Made by a program: the position numbers and the translations under genes
Notes under the pieces: model-generated
Told to the model about the DNA's origin: nothing
The model's database searches: none
Seen by the model: only the letters and a program-made list of their open reading frames with translations
In this document: piece by piece, positions 52,325 through 60,792 of the stretch
How the letters are laid out: every line of letters starts with the position of its first letter
How positions within the stretch are numbered: the first letter of the stretch is position 1
IMG/VR virus record: IMGVR_UViG_3300046314_000223
Coordinates: 1-64,000 of that record
Source: a virus
DNA: 64,000 nt
Strand: one strand, 5' to 3'

Positions 52325-53335
52325 ATGAACCTACAAAAAAGAAAACTTTTCAATGCTTCTGGCGACGACTCTCTAGAGTCTCGAATGCTTATTGGCGGGA
52401 ACCCAACAGGCATTGCCAACCTTAACTCAGTGAAGTATACATGGGCGTCTGACTTGTATAACATCATGTTGAATAACCATTGGATTCCTCAGAAGGTATC
52501 ATTGGTTGAGGACAAGACAACCATCAAGAATCTGACCGATGACGAGATGGAGGCATTCAAGGATACTTTGTCTTTCCTGATCGCATTGGATTCAATGCAG
52601 ACTGCCAACCTACCAAACTTGGCAGATTACATCACCGCCCCTGAAATAAGTCAGATTTTTACTCTGCAAGGATTTCAGGAGATGATCCATTCGCAGTCGT
52701 ATCAGTATCTGCTACAGGAACTGTTCCCATCAACAGAACGGGATGCTATCTACAATCGCTGGCGAGACAATCCGCTTTTGTTGGAGCGAAATCAGTTCAT
52801 TGCCAATCAGTATGAGAAATTCAATCAGGATGCAACTCTGGAGAATTTCAAGCATGCATTGGCCGGGGATATGGCTCTGGAGGGCATCTATTTCTATCAG
52901 GGATTCAACTACTTCTATATGCTGGCTGCGCGTAACAAGTGTGCTCGGGTTGCGGCAATGATCAAGTATATTGAGAATGACGAATCAACTCATGTCAGTT
53001 TTATGGTCAACCTGATTCGTGAAGTATTTGATCGCAGCACAACAGACCAAGAGATTCTATTCAATTCCCTGAAGACAGCTTCTGAGCATGAGATTCGATA
53101 TGGCAAGGCTGTTTATGGAAATCGCATATTAGGTATCTCTGAAGAATCGACTGAGCAGTATGTCAAATGGCTGACCAATCGGAGATGTAAGGCTCTGCGG
53201 ATTGACCAATGCTATCCCGGCGTGACCAATAATCCATATGAGTATCTTAACGGAAGCGTCAAGGGCAATTTCTTTGAAACCAGCGTGACTGAGTATTCGC
53301 AATCATCTGCCGTTGGTGGATGGGATTCATTCTGA
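52325..53335 (+). CDS. nrdB: Ribonucleotide reductase, small subunit
   Basis: 336 residues. Di-iron ligands in SFLIALDSMQTANLPN (Asp), TLQGFQEMIHSQSYQY (Glu, His), GDMALEGIYFY (Glu) and YIENDESTHVSFM (Glu, His). The Tyr in SQSY aligns with the radical Tyr122 of E. coli NrdB. C-terminal residues AVGGWDSF would bind NrdA. Complete and apparently active. Confidence 0.95.
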   Translation: MNLQKRKLFNASGDDSLESRMLIGGNPTGIANLNSVKYTWASDLYNIMLNNHWIPQKVSLVEDKTTIKNLTDDEMEAFKDTLSFLIALDSMQTANLPNLADYITAPEISQIFTLQGFQEMIHSQSYQYLLQELFPSTERDAIYNRWRDNPLLLERNQFIANQYEKFNQDATLENFKHALAGDMALEGIYFYQGFNYFYMLAARNKCARVAAMIKYIENDESTHVSFMVNLIREVFDRSTTDQEILFNSLKTASEHEIRYGKAVYGNRILGISEESTEQYVKWLTNRRCKALRIDQCYPGVTNNPYEYLNGSVKGNFFETSVTEYSQSSAVGGWDSF

Positions 53336-53353
53336 TATAAGCAAGGAAACATA

Positions 53354-53575
53354 ATGGACGTTATTGTCTGGTCAAAAGATGCCTGCAATTATTGCACAAT
53401 GGCAAAGCAATTGCTTGACTCCCGAAGCATTCCGTATGAAGAACGGAAAATTGGCTATGGATACAGCAGGGATGACTTGCTGGCAATCATCCCAACGGCC
53501 AAGACCATGCCTCAGATCATCATCAATGGTGATCCCATTGGCGGATATACAGAACTCAAGGAAATCTTGGGCTAA
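53354..53575 (+). CDS. nrdC: Glutaredoxin
   Basis: 73 residues, small glutaredoxin fold: VIVWSKDACNYCTMAKQLL with a CNYC active site, and TAKTMPQIIINGDPIGGYTE with cis-Pro and the glutathione-site GGYT. It supplies electrons to NrdA/NrdB, which precede it in the same unit. Confidence 0.9.
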   Translation: MDVIVWSKDACNYCTMAKQLLDSRSIPYEERKIGYGYSRDDLLAIIPTAKTMPQIIINGDPIGGYTELKEILG

Positions 53576-53647
53576 ATTACAACCAACCCATGATTTTTGT
53601 GGTAGAATCTGGGTTTCTTTCCAACCACCACTAACCGGAGACTTTAG

Positions 53648-53857
53648 ATGGGCAGCGCCCGTATTGATATTCAAAATGGAACTTGGTCGGCACCTCGTAA
53701 CCATCAGACCCGAAACCGAAAGGCTGAAATGGATGAGCATGATGGTCGCTACCCAAGCGATACATACAATCGCAAAGACAAGTATCGATCATGGAAGAAG
53801 ATTCCAACCCGAGAGGATGAGGGTTGGGATGACATTGATGATGAATACCCACGATGA
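53648..53857 (+). CDS. Small hydrophilic hypothetical protein
   Basis: 69 residues, ACCGGAGAC ribosome-binding site, overlapping uvsY as ATGA. Very rich in Asp, Glu, Arg and Lys (NRKAEMDEHDGRYPSDTYNR); probably disordered. An upstream TGTGGTAGAAT may be an extended -10. Unknown. Confidence 0.6.
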   Translation: MGSARIDIQNGTWSAPRNHQTRNRKAEMDEHDGRYPSDTYNRKDKYRSWKKIPTREDEGWDDIDDEYPR

Positions 53858-54294
53858 CATCTCTGGAAGACCTACAGGCCGCATGGAAGGTCGATGCAAC
53901 CATTGACCATATGCATCTGGATACGGCATCCATCAGGACCGCCAATCTGCACCAGAAGTATCTGGATATCATGACCGAATACAAGATTCGGATCTTTTCC
54001 TTGGAAAAGAAGTTCTTGGAGATGAAGGGGGTTCGCTCCCGTTACTTCAGTGGACAGATGACCAAGGCAGAACTTGAACAGAACGGGTGGGAACAGTATC
54101 CATATAAGACCCCATTGAAGTCCGAACTGGAAAGGCTCTTGGAGACCGATCCTATTCTGTTGGACTTAAAGGACAAAACGTCCTACTACACATTCTGTTT
54201 TGAATATGTAGAGGATGTCTTGAAGGCGCTGCGTGACAGGAACTATCAGATTCGCGCAGCAATTGATTTTATGAAATTTCAAGCAGGTAACTAA
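53854..54294 (+). CDS. uvsY: UvsY recombination mediator
   Basis: 146 residues (T4 UvsY is 137). TSLEDLQAAWKVDATID matches the LEDLQEELKKDVFID start of T4 UvsY; other shared points are LHQKYLDIMTEYKIRIFSLE, RYFSGQMT, DPILLDLKDKTSYY and a C-terminal IDFMKFQAGN (T4: IQDMRAFEAGK). It helps UvsX load on gp32-covered ssDNA. Confidence 0.88.
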   Translation: MTSLEDLQAAWKVDATIDHMHLDTASIRTANLHQKYLDIMTEYKIRIFSLEKKFLEMKGVRSRYFSGQMTKAELEQNGWEQYPYKTPLKSELERLLETDPILLDLKDKTSYYTFCFEYVEDVLKALRDRNYQIRAAIDFMKFQAGN

Positions 54295-54297
54295 AGA

Positions 54298-54945
54298 ATG
54301 TTGAATAAATTGAACCGTTGTTTTGAGATGCAGGACGCATTCAATGCTGCTGTGACTCCTCAATGGAAAAATGCTGGGTATAAGTGGCGACGAGCCATGT
54401 GGGTTGAAGCAGCCGAGGCTGCAGATTTCGTCCATTATAAATGGTGGAAGAATGTTGATGCTCCTGTTGACCGTCAGCAACTACTGATGGAACTGGTGGA
54501 TATTTTCCACTTCTATATGAGTGACCTGATGGTTGGTCGGATTGCCTTCAAGGAACTCCCGGCGCATGTGGTTGCCAATTATGAGTATGCTGTTCGTCAT
54601 ACTCCCCAGCGTGAAAAGGCCGATGTGCTGCTGAACATTGACGAGTTTGTCAATGCAGCAACAGATCCAAACCTCCCCAGCATCAGCCGGGAATACATGC
54701 GAGTCTTGGTATCTGCCGGATTTACTCTGGCAGATGTGGTTGACTACTACATTGGCAAGAATGCGCTGAATCTTTTTCGACTGAACAACGGCTACAAGAC
54801 CGGAAGTTATGTTAAACTGTGGGGAGGCGAAGAAGATAACAAGGTATTGGAGCGCATCTTGGCAACTGGCATCCGAGACTTTGATGCCATCTACAACCAA
54901 CTCATCGCCGCTTACGAAACCACAATCACCAAAACCAACCCCTGA
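54298..54945 (+). CDS. gp56: dUTPase/dCTPase-like pyrophosphatase (all-alpha, gp56-like)
   Basis: 215 residues of the dimeric all-alpha dUTPase type. AMWVEAAEAADFVHYKWWKN, then RQQLLMELVDIFHFYMSDLM supply the Glu/Asp metal ligands, and the C-terminal NGYKTGSYVKLWGGEEDNKV is the nucleotide-binding motif typical of the family. T4 gp56 hydrolyses dUTP and dCTP. It keeps uracil out of phage DNA and supplies dUMP. Located between uvsY and the clamp gene. Confidence 0.85.
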   Translation: MLNKLNRCFEMQDAFNAAVTPQWKNAGYKWRRAMWVEAAEAADFVHYKWWKNVDAPVDRQQLLMELVDIFHFYMSDLMVGRIAFKELPAHVVANYEYAVRHTPQREKADVLLNIDEFVNAATDPNLPSISREYMRVLVSAGFTLADVVDYYIGKNALNLFRLNNGYKTGSYVKLWGGEEDNKVLERILATGIRDFDAIYNQLIAAYETTITKTNP

Positions 54946-54959
54946 AAGAAAACTTAATC

Positions 54960-55622
54960 ATGCAACTCTCCAAAGAAACTCTGGCTATCATCAAGAACTT
55001 TGCCAGCATCAACCAGAACCTCCTGATCAAACCAGGCAACATCCTCTATACCCTGTCTCCAACCAAGTGGATTTATGCTGAGGCCAAGATTGCTGAAACT
55101 TTTGATGACACATTTGGTATCTATGACCTGAATGAACTGCTGTCTATTCATTCGATCATGAACAATCCTGAACTGACATTTGATGGCAATACCCTCTATA
55201 TCAGCGAAGACAAGTTGAAGGTTCGGTTCCAGTCGGCGGAGCACTCTGTCCTGATCTATCCAAAGAACCCCAATCACTTTCCAGCGGATGCTGAGGTGAC
55301 GTTTGATCTTTCTTCTGGCATGCTTCAACAGATCATTCGCTCTGCATCCATTCTGAAGGCTCCTTTTGTATCTATTGTTGGCGACGGAACCAAGTTTGGT
55401 ATCACTGTTACCGACAAGAACAACGTGAACGCCAACCAATTGCACATCGAAATCGGTCAGACCGAGCATGTGTTCTCGGTGAATCTGAAGGCTGAATTGT
55501 TCAAGATGATGCCCGATGATTATGAGTTTGCTCTGTCCAGCACTCGCAAGGCATGCAAGATTTCTGGAAATGACCGTCTGTATATGCTGGCATGGGAAAC
55601 CGATTCCGCCTTCCAGAAGTGA
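54960..55622 (+). CDS. gp45: DNA polymerase sliding clamp
   Basis: 220 residues (T4 gp45 is 228). Starts MQLSKETLAIIKNFASINQN with LLIKPGNILYTLSPTKWIYA, followed by VRFQSAEHSVLIYPKNP; the fold is a PCNA-like two-domain ring subunit. In T4 gp45 also acts as the mobile activator of late promoters with gp33/gp55, which links it to the CTAAATA promoters seen here. Confidence 0.93.
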   Translation: MQLSKETLAIIKNFASINQNLLIKPGNILYTLSPTKWIYAEAKIAETFDDTFGIYDLNELLSIHSIMNNPELTFDGNTLYISEDKLKVRFQSAEHSVLIYPKNPNHFPADAEVTFDLSSGMLQQIIRSASILKAPFVSIVGDGTKFGITVTDKNNVNANQLHIEIGQTEHVFSVNLKAELFKMMPDDYEFALSSTRKACKISGNDRLYMLAWETDSAFQK

Positions 55623-55640
55623 TCTTCTGCGCCTGAATGG

Positions 55641-55674
55641 GTTGGATTGTGTCCTTTTTATGATACAATCCAAC
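55641..55674 (+). promoter_or_regulatory. Promoter overlapping a 10-bp inverted repeat before gp44
   Basis: TTGGAT (55642-55647), 16 bases, TACAAT (55664-55669) with upstream TG make an extended -10 promoter. The arms GTTGGATTGT and ACAATCCAAC (55641-55650, 55665-55674) cover both the -35 and -10 elements, so a dimeric repressor could bind here. It has no U-tract. Confidence 0.5.
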
Positions 55675-55711
55675 TCTTCTATGTTTCCATCCCTTTATTG
55701 AATGATTTGTT

Positions 55712-56338
55712 ATGGTTGAAAATTTGCTCTTGGTTGAAAAATACCGCCCACGTTCTGTCTCCGATTGCATCCTGCCTGCACGAATCAAGGACTCCATTCA
55801 GGATGCCATTGACTCCAATAACCTTCAGCATATGATTTTTCATGGGCCTGCCGGGGCAGGTAAGACCAGCCTAGCCAAGGCAATCTGTGGGGATATCTCA
55901 GGCGACATGCTGTATATCAATGCATCCAATGAGACTGGCATTGATGTGGTGCGAAACAAGGTATCCAACTTTGCATCCACCATGTCATTCGATGGTAACA
56001 TGAAGGTTGTCTTGTTGGATGAATGTCTGTCCGAAGATGAGACTGTTCGTGTTGGACATACTGACCTGTGGAAACCTGTTGCTCTGAAAGAACTTGAGCT
56101 TGGTCAAGAGTACCCGATTGTGTCATTCAATGAATCAACGCAAGAATTTGAGAATGATACTGGCTCTATAATTTCCGATAAGGTGGATGATATGTATGAG
56201 GTGATGCTGGATAGCGGAAAAACTATCGTCTGCAACAAGAAGCACCCTTTTATGTGTCAGTCTCCAGATGGTTCAATTGTCCAGCGCACGATTGAAGAAG
56301 GTCTGGATGGTTACTTGGTGATTGTTGCCAATGATTGA
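55712..56338 (+). CDS. gp44: Clamp loader ATPase, N-terminal part plus split N-intein
   Basis: 208 residues. Residues 1-104 are the gp44/RFC-type AAA+ N-terminus: LLVEKYRPRSVSDCILP, Walker A GPAGAGKTS and Walker B VVLLDE. Residues 105-208 start with Cys (CLSEDETVRVG) and form a 104-residue, very acidic N-intein ending at TGA. The break falls inside the DExx box region: after splicing the protein reads LLDECDRLSSSAQ. Clamp loading thus depends on trans-splicing with the product of 57217-57963. Total extein 311 residues, T4 gp44 319. Confidence 0.92.
   Translation: MVENLLLVEKYRPRSVSDCILPARIKDSIQDAIDSNNLQHMIFHGPAGAGKTSLAKAICGDISGDMLYINASNETGIDVVRNKVSNFASTMSFDGNMKVVLLDECLSEDETVRVGHTDLWKPVALKELELGQEYPIVSFNESTQEFENDTGSIISDKVDDMYEVMLDSGKTIVCNKKHPFMCQSPDGSIVQRTIEEGLDGYLVIVAND
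56024..56335 (+). other. N-intein of split gp44 intein
   Basis: 104 residues from Cys (56024-56026). Block A CLSEDETVRV, block B-like VCNKKHPFMCQ, acidic throughout (ESTQEFENDTGS). The matching 41-residue C-intein is basic, a charge split typical of canonical split inteins. Confidence 0.9.
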
Positions 56339-57200
56339 TGCAATTGCGGATCAATATCGACTGATTCATGCAAAGTCTCGTCAGTGGCCGAATCTGAGTA
56401 ATTCGGTTCCGGTTGCTGCCATTCAGCATGAACAGACATGCGCTAAGAGTCACCTGACTGAATCCGATGGGTTGGATCAATGGGTCAGGCAGAGCGATGT
56501 TGATTATCCGATTCGCTCCAGAACCATATTCTCTATGGGGCTGGACTATCTTCTTAGCCGAGGTGTTCATACTGATTGGATGGAGCGTCAGCATGACCAT
56601 CATCTGCAGCAATCGCATGCCTCAAATCTGACCGATATTGACAAGGATCATATCCAGAAGTTGATAATTGGTGGGATGGAATATGGACATGATTCTGACT
56701 CTGCCGACCTGACCAAGTTCTTGACTGATGCCTATAAGACTCGATCTAAGCCATCTTTGTTTGTCAGGAAGCACGTCAAGGATGTCAGTGTTCCTCCTGA
56801 CCAGATTGACCTGACCAAGGTGGATTCTGCGCTGGGTAAGAATACATTTGCCGATGGATTTCATTCATTTCATGGTATTGGATTTCATCCCGGAAAGTTG
56901 GTTGGCAATTCAGATATGTTGCATCTGCCAGCATATACTTCCGGGTCAGTCAATCGAAATATTGCCCTGAAATATGCTAAACTATCTCCTGTTGATGGAG
57001 CGCACCATGTCATTCATATGGTGCATCCCAAGGACTCAACCGGAGTCTACATCGGAAATCAATCGTTCCATGATAACGAAGTTCTGCTACCCAGAAACTT
57101 GACCCTGAAGATTCACCCCCATGAATCTGCCCGCTATGATGTGAATGGTAAACCAGTTCATGTCTGGGTTGCTCACCGAATCCCTTTTACCGAAATCTAA
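56331..57200 (+). CDS. ADP-ribosyltransferase-like protein in the gap of split gp44
   Basis: 289 residues from ATG 56331, overlapping the N-intein end by 8 bases. The C-terminal half has ART landmarks in order: a strand with Arg (KPSLFVRKHV, Arg146), HLPAYTSGSVNRNIALKYA (STS-like, 199-216), and HDNEVLLPRN with Glu250 (E/D-x-E site of the ARTT loop; here Asp248-x-Glu250), followed by LTLKIHP. These are the R-S-E elements of the Alt/ModA and mono-ART class. The N-terminal 110 residues are helical. No nuclease motif is visible, so it is not a homing endonuclease. Confidence 0.6.
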   Translation: MIDAIADQYRLIHAKSRQWPNLSNSVPVAAIQHEQTCAKSHLTESDGLDQWVRQSDVDYPIRSRTIFSMGLDYLLSRGVHTDWMERQHDHHLQQSHASNLTDIDKDHIQKLIIGGMEYGHDSDSADLTKFLTDAYKTRSKPSLFVRKHVKDVSVPPDQIDLTKVDSALGKNTFADGFHSFHGIGFHPGKLVGNSDMLHLPAYTSGSVNRNIALKYAKLSPVDGAHHVIHMVHPKDSTGVYIGNQSFHDNEVLLPRNLTLKIHPHESARYDVNGKPVHVWVAHRIPFTEI

Positions 57201-57216
57201 ACTCTTGAAAGTTCTC

Positions 57217-57339
57217 ATGTCTTCTTATACATTATGCAAGGTAAAGTCAATTCTCCCTCTTGGTCGCGGCAGGGTCATTAACCTTACCGTCAACAAGAAT
57301 CATACATTTGTCACTGGAAATGGCATTGTCACTCACAAT
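57217..57339 (+). other. C-intein of split gp44 intein
   Basis: 41 residues ending GNGIVTHN (Asn codon 57337-57339) before Cys+1. Contains NLTVNKNHTFV, the block F signature. The 104/41 split matches the canonical position used by DnaE- and gp41-type split inteins. Confidence 0.9.
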
Positions 57340-57963
57340 TGTGACCGCCTTTCCTCGTCTGCTCAGGACTCTCTGAAGGCAACCATGGAGCAGTTTGCCG
57401 GTGCAACGACTCGGTTTATCATGACCAGCAATAACAAGCAGAAGATCATTGCTCCGATCATGTCAAGGTCTACCATGTATGACTTCACCATGACCACGGA
57501 TGAGCGAAATGCCCTGATTCCTATTGCTTTCAAGAGAATCGCCACGATTCTGAAGGCAGAAAACATCGAATATGATCCCAAGTCGGTGGCATCTCTGGTT
57601 CAGAAGCACTATCCCGACATGCGGAAAACCTTGAATGAGATTCAACGATATTCCTCCAATGGAAAGATTGATGCGGGTATCTTGATTCAAGAGAACACCA
57701 CCACAGATGAACTGATTGGTTTCCTGAAGAACAAAAAGTTTGGGGATGTTCGCAAGTGGCTGGCTCGTAACCCGGACTTGGATCATCAGTTGCTTTTGCG
57801 ACACTTCTATGACAATCTGACGGAACTATTCACCCCTCAGACAATCCCAGAAGTCATCCTGATCCTGTCTCAGTATCAGTATTATGCATCTCGTGTGGTT
57901 GACCAAGAAATCAACACGATGGCATGTCTGATCGAAATGGTCAAGGGGTCAGAATGGAAGTAA
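57217..57963 (+). CDS. gp44: Clamp loader ATPase, C-terminal part plus split C-intein
   Basis: 248 residues from ATG 57217; an in-frame ATG at 57145 would overlap the ART-like gene. Residues 1-41 are a basic C-intein (MSSYTLCKVKSILPLGRGRV...GIVTHN) with Cys+1. Residues 42-248 continue gp44: CDRLSSSAQDSLKATMEQFA, FIMTSNNKQKIIAPIMSRS (sensor 1 and arginine-finger region) and the C-terminal collar domain. No other gp44 copy is seen. Confidence 0.92.
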   Translation: MSSYTLCKVKSILPLGRGRVINLTVNKNHTFVTGNGIVTHNCDRLSSSAQDSLKATMEQFAGATTRFIMTSNNKQKIIAPIMSRSTMYDFTMTTDERNALIPIAFKRIATILKAENIEYDPKSVASLVQKHYPDMRKTLNEIQRYSSNGKIDAGILIQENTTTDELIGFLKNKKFGDVRKWLARNPDLDHQLLLRHFYDNLTELFTPQTIPEVILILSQYQYYASRVVDQEINTMACLIEMVKGSEWK

Positions 57964-58451
57964 ACAACTTCATCCAGACGCAGTTGGTTCCCTTGGCAAT
58001 CGTCAGTTCTTTTGAAGATGAGGAACGAACCATTATCCTGAGTGAGCCTGCTCTTCTGCACTGTGGAGAATGGATGATGGCCGAGGAATCTATATTGATT
58101 CCAAATCTGATGGCGGTTGATATTGGGATTGGTATGGACTTTGCCAAAATGACCGATGAAGATGTCAAGAACAACGTGGTAATCTCAATCATTTCCAAGA
58201 TTCCCGAATCATTCTACAATTCTCAACCGACCGTGGTTCTGACCCAAGAATTGACTCGGATTATCTGCAACCAGATCACCACATTTTTTGATGATACCAA
58301 CCTGAGCGTTCGTCTACACGACAAGTCATATGACATTCAGGCCACGCTGAAAGTTGCTCCATGGGACTTCAGGATTCGACATGGAATCAGCATTCGACCA
58401 ATGGTTGATAATGATTACAACATGACATTTGAGGTATGTTGCGATGTTTGA
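57954..58451 (+). CDS. Hypothetical protein between gp44 and gp62
   Basis: 165 residues from ATG 57954, overlapping the gp44 stop by 10 bases. Begins MEVNNFIQTQLVPLAIVSSF; no known motif. Its place inside the clamp-loader operon suggests a replication-associated or regulatory role. T4 has no gene here, so this is a lineage-specific insertion. Confidence 0.6.
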   Translation: MEVNNFIQTQLVPLAIVSSFEDEERTIILSEPALLHCGEWMMAEESILIPNLMAVDIGIGMDFAKMTDEDVKNNVVISIISKIPESFYNSQPTVVLTQELTRIICNQITTFFDDTNLSVRLHDKSYDIQATLKVAPWDFRIRHGISIRPMVDNDYNMTFEVCCDV

Positions 58452-58893
58452 AGATGCCAACTCAATCATCTATGTTGAGCCTGTTGATGATCGGCTGACC
58501 AAGAAGACTGGGGAGAAAATTTCCCCATTTGATTTTGTCAAGTCCATCACCGAGACTAAAGAAGACCTATTGACTGGCAATGAAAGCTCCTACAATCAGT
58601 TTATGATCAATAAGGCGCTTTCATTCATGCCAGATTGTGTCTTTCATGTGCATCAGCTATGCATGGCAGATGATATGCCTGATAGTGCCCATTACAACTA
58701 TCTGATAAATACGATCAGCAGGAAAAAAAGATATGGTGGCTGGGCCAAGAAAGATACTCTTCCAGCAACTGTTGACCTCCTGAAAGAAGCATTTGGCTAT
58801 TCAACCAAGGATGCGTTGGCTGCATCCGAATTGCTGAGTGATAAACAACTACTCCAACTACAAGACGAACTGAGAAAAGGTGGTCGAAAATGA
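58444..58893 (+). CDS. gp62: Clamp loader small subunit
   Basis: 149 residues from ATG 58444, overlapping the previous stop. Matches T4 gp62 (187): PFDFVKSITETKEDL, YNQFMINKALSFMPDCVFHV, DSAHYNYLINTISRKKRYGG and W-AKK. It links the gp44 tetramer to the clamp. Shorter C-terminus than T4. Confidence 0.85.
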   Translation: MFEDANSIIYVEPVDDRLTKKTGEKISPFDFVKSITETKEDLLTGNESSYNQFMINKALSFMPDCVFHVHQLCMADDMPDSAHYNYLINTISRKKRYGGWAKKDTLPATVDLLKEAFGYSTKDALAASELLSDKQLLQLQDELRKGGRK

Positions 58894-59324
58894 CTATGAA
58901 CGGTGAAGATATACTTTATGACTGGTCCATGGAAAAGATGGTGGAGATCACCCTACCAAAACCAGATGATTTCCTGAAAATCAAGGAAACATTGACTCGA
59001 ATTGGGATTGCCAGTCGCAAGGACAATATCCTGACCCAATCCTGTCATGTCCTGCACAAGCGCGGGAAATACTATATAATTTCGTTCAAGGAAATCTTTG
59101 CCATTGAAGGCAAGGAATCCACCCTGACCTTGGAAGACGTGGCTCGCCGCAACCGAATCATTGGTCTCTTGGAAGACTGGGGGATGTGTAAGGTTGTTCG
59201 TCCTGAAATGATTGTCAACAAGGCATCCATGTCATCCATCAAGGTGGTGGCATACAAAGATCGGGAAAACTGGACACTCTGCTCGAAATATACAATTGGA
59301 AAGAAACGGGACGTTAAACCCTAA
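58890..59324 (+). CDS. regA: RegA translational repressor
   Basis: 144 residues from ATG 58890 (GGTGG site, ATGA overlap); T4 RegA begins at the MVEITL equivalent (58938), so the first 16 residues are an extension or the start is later. VEITLPKPDDFLKIKETLTR, NILTQSCHVLHKRGKYYIIS, LLEDWGMCKVV and LCSKYTIGKK match T4 RegA. It binds start-site RNA of early mRNAs, including its own and those for gp44 and gp45 in T4. Confidence 0.93.
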   Translation: MTMNGEDILYDWSMEKMVEITLPKPDDFLKIKETLTRIGIASRKDNILTQSCHVLHKRGKYYIISFKEIFAIEGKESTLTLEDVARRNRIIGLLEDWGMCKVVRPEMIVNKASMSSIKVVAYKDRENWTLCSKYTIGKKRDVKP

Positions 59325-59560
59325 CCATTAACTTTTGGTTTGAATGCCTCCAAGGTGCCTTTTAAGGGCTTCTGGAGGCATTCCTGATTCGCCGCCAATT
59401 CCGGCGGGAACCGTCGAATGGCCGACAGACGGATTAAATCGTCGGCAATATTAAATAAAAGTTTAAGATTCCGTAAAATCCTGTAAAGAAACGATAAAAC
59501 CTAAAAGTTCCCAATCTAAGTTTCTCGCCGATAAATACCACAACAAACAAATCCTTTCTA
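59325..59560 (+). other. Gap with hairpins before tnpB (possible IS left end)
   Basis: Holds an 11-bp perfect inverted repeat (GAATGCCTCCA 59342-59352; TGGAGGCATTC 59373-59383), then CCGCC/GGCGG, and GCCGAC/GTCGGC. The GC-rich hairpins differ from the surrounding AT-rich DNA and could be the left end of an IS200/IS605-type element, which uses subterminal hairpins. The first hairpin could instead be regA's terminator, though it lacks a U-tract. A GATAAATACC stretch lies 25-30 bases before the tnpB ATG. Confidence 0.4.
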
Positions 59561-60790
59561 ATGCCAACAATCCTTAAAGCTTATAAGTACCGGGTTTACC
59601 CGACTCAGGTGCAGGCTGAGTTCCTTGATAGGAACTTTGGAGCAGTGCGTTTCCTCTGGAATCAGTTCGTAAGTTCTTTCAATGGGTGTGATAGAGGTCC
59701 GGTCCTACCTGAGAACGAGAAAATCCTGAAAGACAGGAATCTCTGGATGCACGACGTTATCTCCTATGCCCTCCAGCAAAAGAGGATGGACTGGTTTGAA
59801 TTCAAGAAGCAATACTTTAGCAAGAAACGTAAAACGAAGTTAGGTAGACCATCCTATAAGAAACGTGGTGTTTCTAATGATTCTTTCCGGTTACCCGGAG
59901 CATGCATCGGTTTCAACGCCGGAGTCAACTTCGACAAGGGTACTTTGAAAATCCCTAAGATGGCTCCATTAAAAGTCGTTTATGATAGGGAATTTAGTGG
60001 TCAACTTCGTTCGGTAACTCTTTCAAAGAACAAATGTAATCAATATTTCGTTTCAATACTTGTTGAAACTGAAGTAGAAATAAAACAAAATACCGGTCGC
60101 TCAATCGGTATTGATCTTGGTCTAAAGCATCTTTGTATCCTGTCAAATGGGATCAAAATCGACAATCCAAGATGGTTTCGTGAAACTCAAGCGAAACTAA
60201 AAAGAGCACAGCAGCATTTTAGTCGCAAGACTAAAGGGTCGTCAAGGTACAATCAGCAACGATTAAAGGTAGCAAAGCTACATTTGAAAGTTGCAAATCA
60301 AAGAAAAGACTTCCAACATAACTTTTCGACATGGTTAGTCAACAACTACGATACGATCCTCACCGAGGACTTGAACGTCAAAGGGATGGTTAAGAATCGT
60401 AGGTTAGCTAAGTCGATTAGTGATGCTTCATGGTCTTCATTGGTCTCCATGATCGCTTATAAGTCAAACTGGTACGGTCGAAGCTTCCATAAGATCGATC
60501 GTTGGTACCCTTCGTCGAAAACTTGTAGTTCATGTGGTCATAAAGAGACTAACATGGGATTACATGTTCGTGACTGGAAATGCCCAAGTTGTGGAACTGA
60601 ACATGATCGTGACTTGAATGCTGCTGTAAACATTTTACATAAGGGTCTTGATGATCTTTATGGATTTAAAACATCGGAAGAATTATCCGATTACAGGCGC
60701 GGAGAAGACATAAGACCCGAGGCAGTAACGCCGAAGGCACCTTCGTTGAACCGTCTAGTCAGTTTTATCGATTTTGATAGAACGACGTAA
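59561..60790 (+). CDS. tnpB: TnpB (OMEGA RNA-guided nuclease)
   Basis: 409 residues. N-terminal wedge/REC region LKAYKYRVYPTQVQAEFLDR and VRFLWNQFV; RuvC residues Asp185 (SIGIDLGLKH), Glu269 (LTEDLNVKGM) and Asp351 (HDRDLNAAVN); zinc ribbon Cys322/325/341/344 (TCSSCG...CPSCG) between RuvC II and III. All catalytic residues are intact. The ~50-residue tail after RuvC III is probably also part of the omega RNA gene. TnpB is an RNA-guided nuclease that helps its element persist. Codon use (TCT, CGT, ATC) differs somewhat from neighbours, suggesting transfer. Confidence 0.93.
   Translation: MPTILKAYKYRVYPTQVQAEFLDRNFGAVRFLWNQFVSSFNGCDRGPVLPENEKILKDRNLWMHDVISYALQQKRMDWFEFKKQYFSKKRKTKLGRPSYKKRGVSNDSFRLPGACIGFNAGVNFDKGTLKIPKMAPLKVVYDREFSGQLRSVTLSKNKCNQYFVSILVETEVEIKQNTGRSIGIDLGLKHLCILSNGIKIDNPRWFRETQAKLKRAQQHFSRKTKGSSRYNQQRLKVAKLHLKVANQRKDFQHNFSTWLVNNYDTILTEDLNVKGMVKNRRLAKSISDASWSSLVSMIAYKSNWYGRSFHKIDRWYPSSKTCSSCGHKETNMGLHVRDWKCPSCGTEHDRDLNAAVNILHKGLDDLYGFKTSEELSDYRRGEDIRPEAVTPKAPSLNRLVSFIDFDRTT
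60640..60760 (+). ncRNA. Candidate omega RNA overlapping tnpB 3' end
   Basis: In known TnpB elements the guide RNA scaffold is encoded in the 3' end of tnpB and next to the right end. Here the 3' end holds GGC-AGTAAC-GCC and the hairpin CGAAGG-CA-CCTTCG (60732-60745) followed by TTGAAC. The scaffold and guide boundaries cannot be set by eye; a guide would then lie inside the tnpB tail or hsp20. Confidence 0.35.
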
Positions 60791-60792
60791 TT

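Larger units (their letters stand above)
59342..60790 (+). mobile_element. IS200/IS605-like tnpB-only element (approximate ends)
   Basis: Contains tnpB without tnpA, inserted between regA and hsp20 in the otherwise conserved regA-gp43 region. The left end is put at the hairpins; the right end cannot be fixed because hsp20 starts 2 bases after the tnpB stop. No target repeats were found. Confidence 0.5.
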
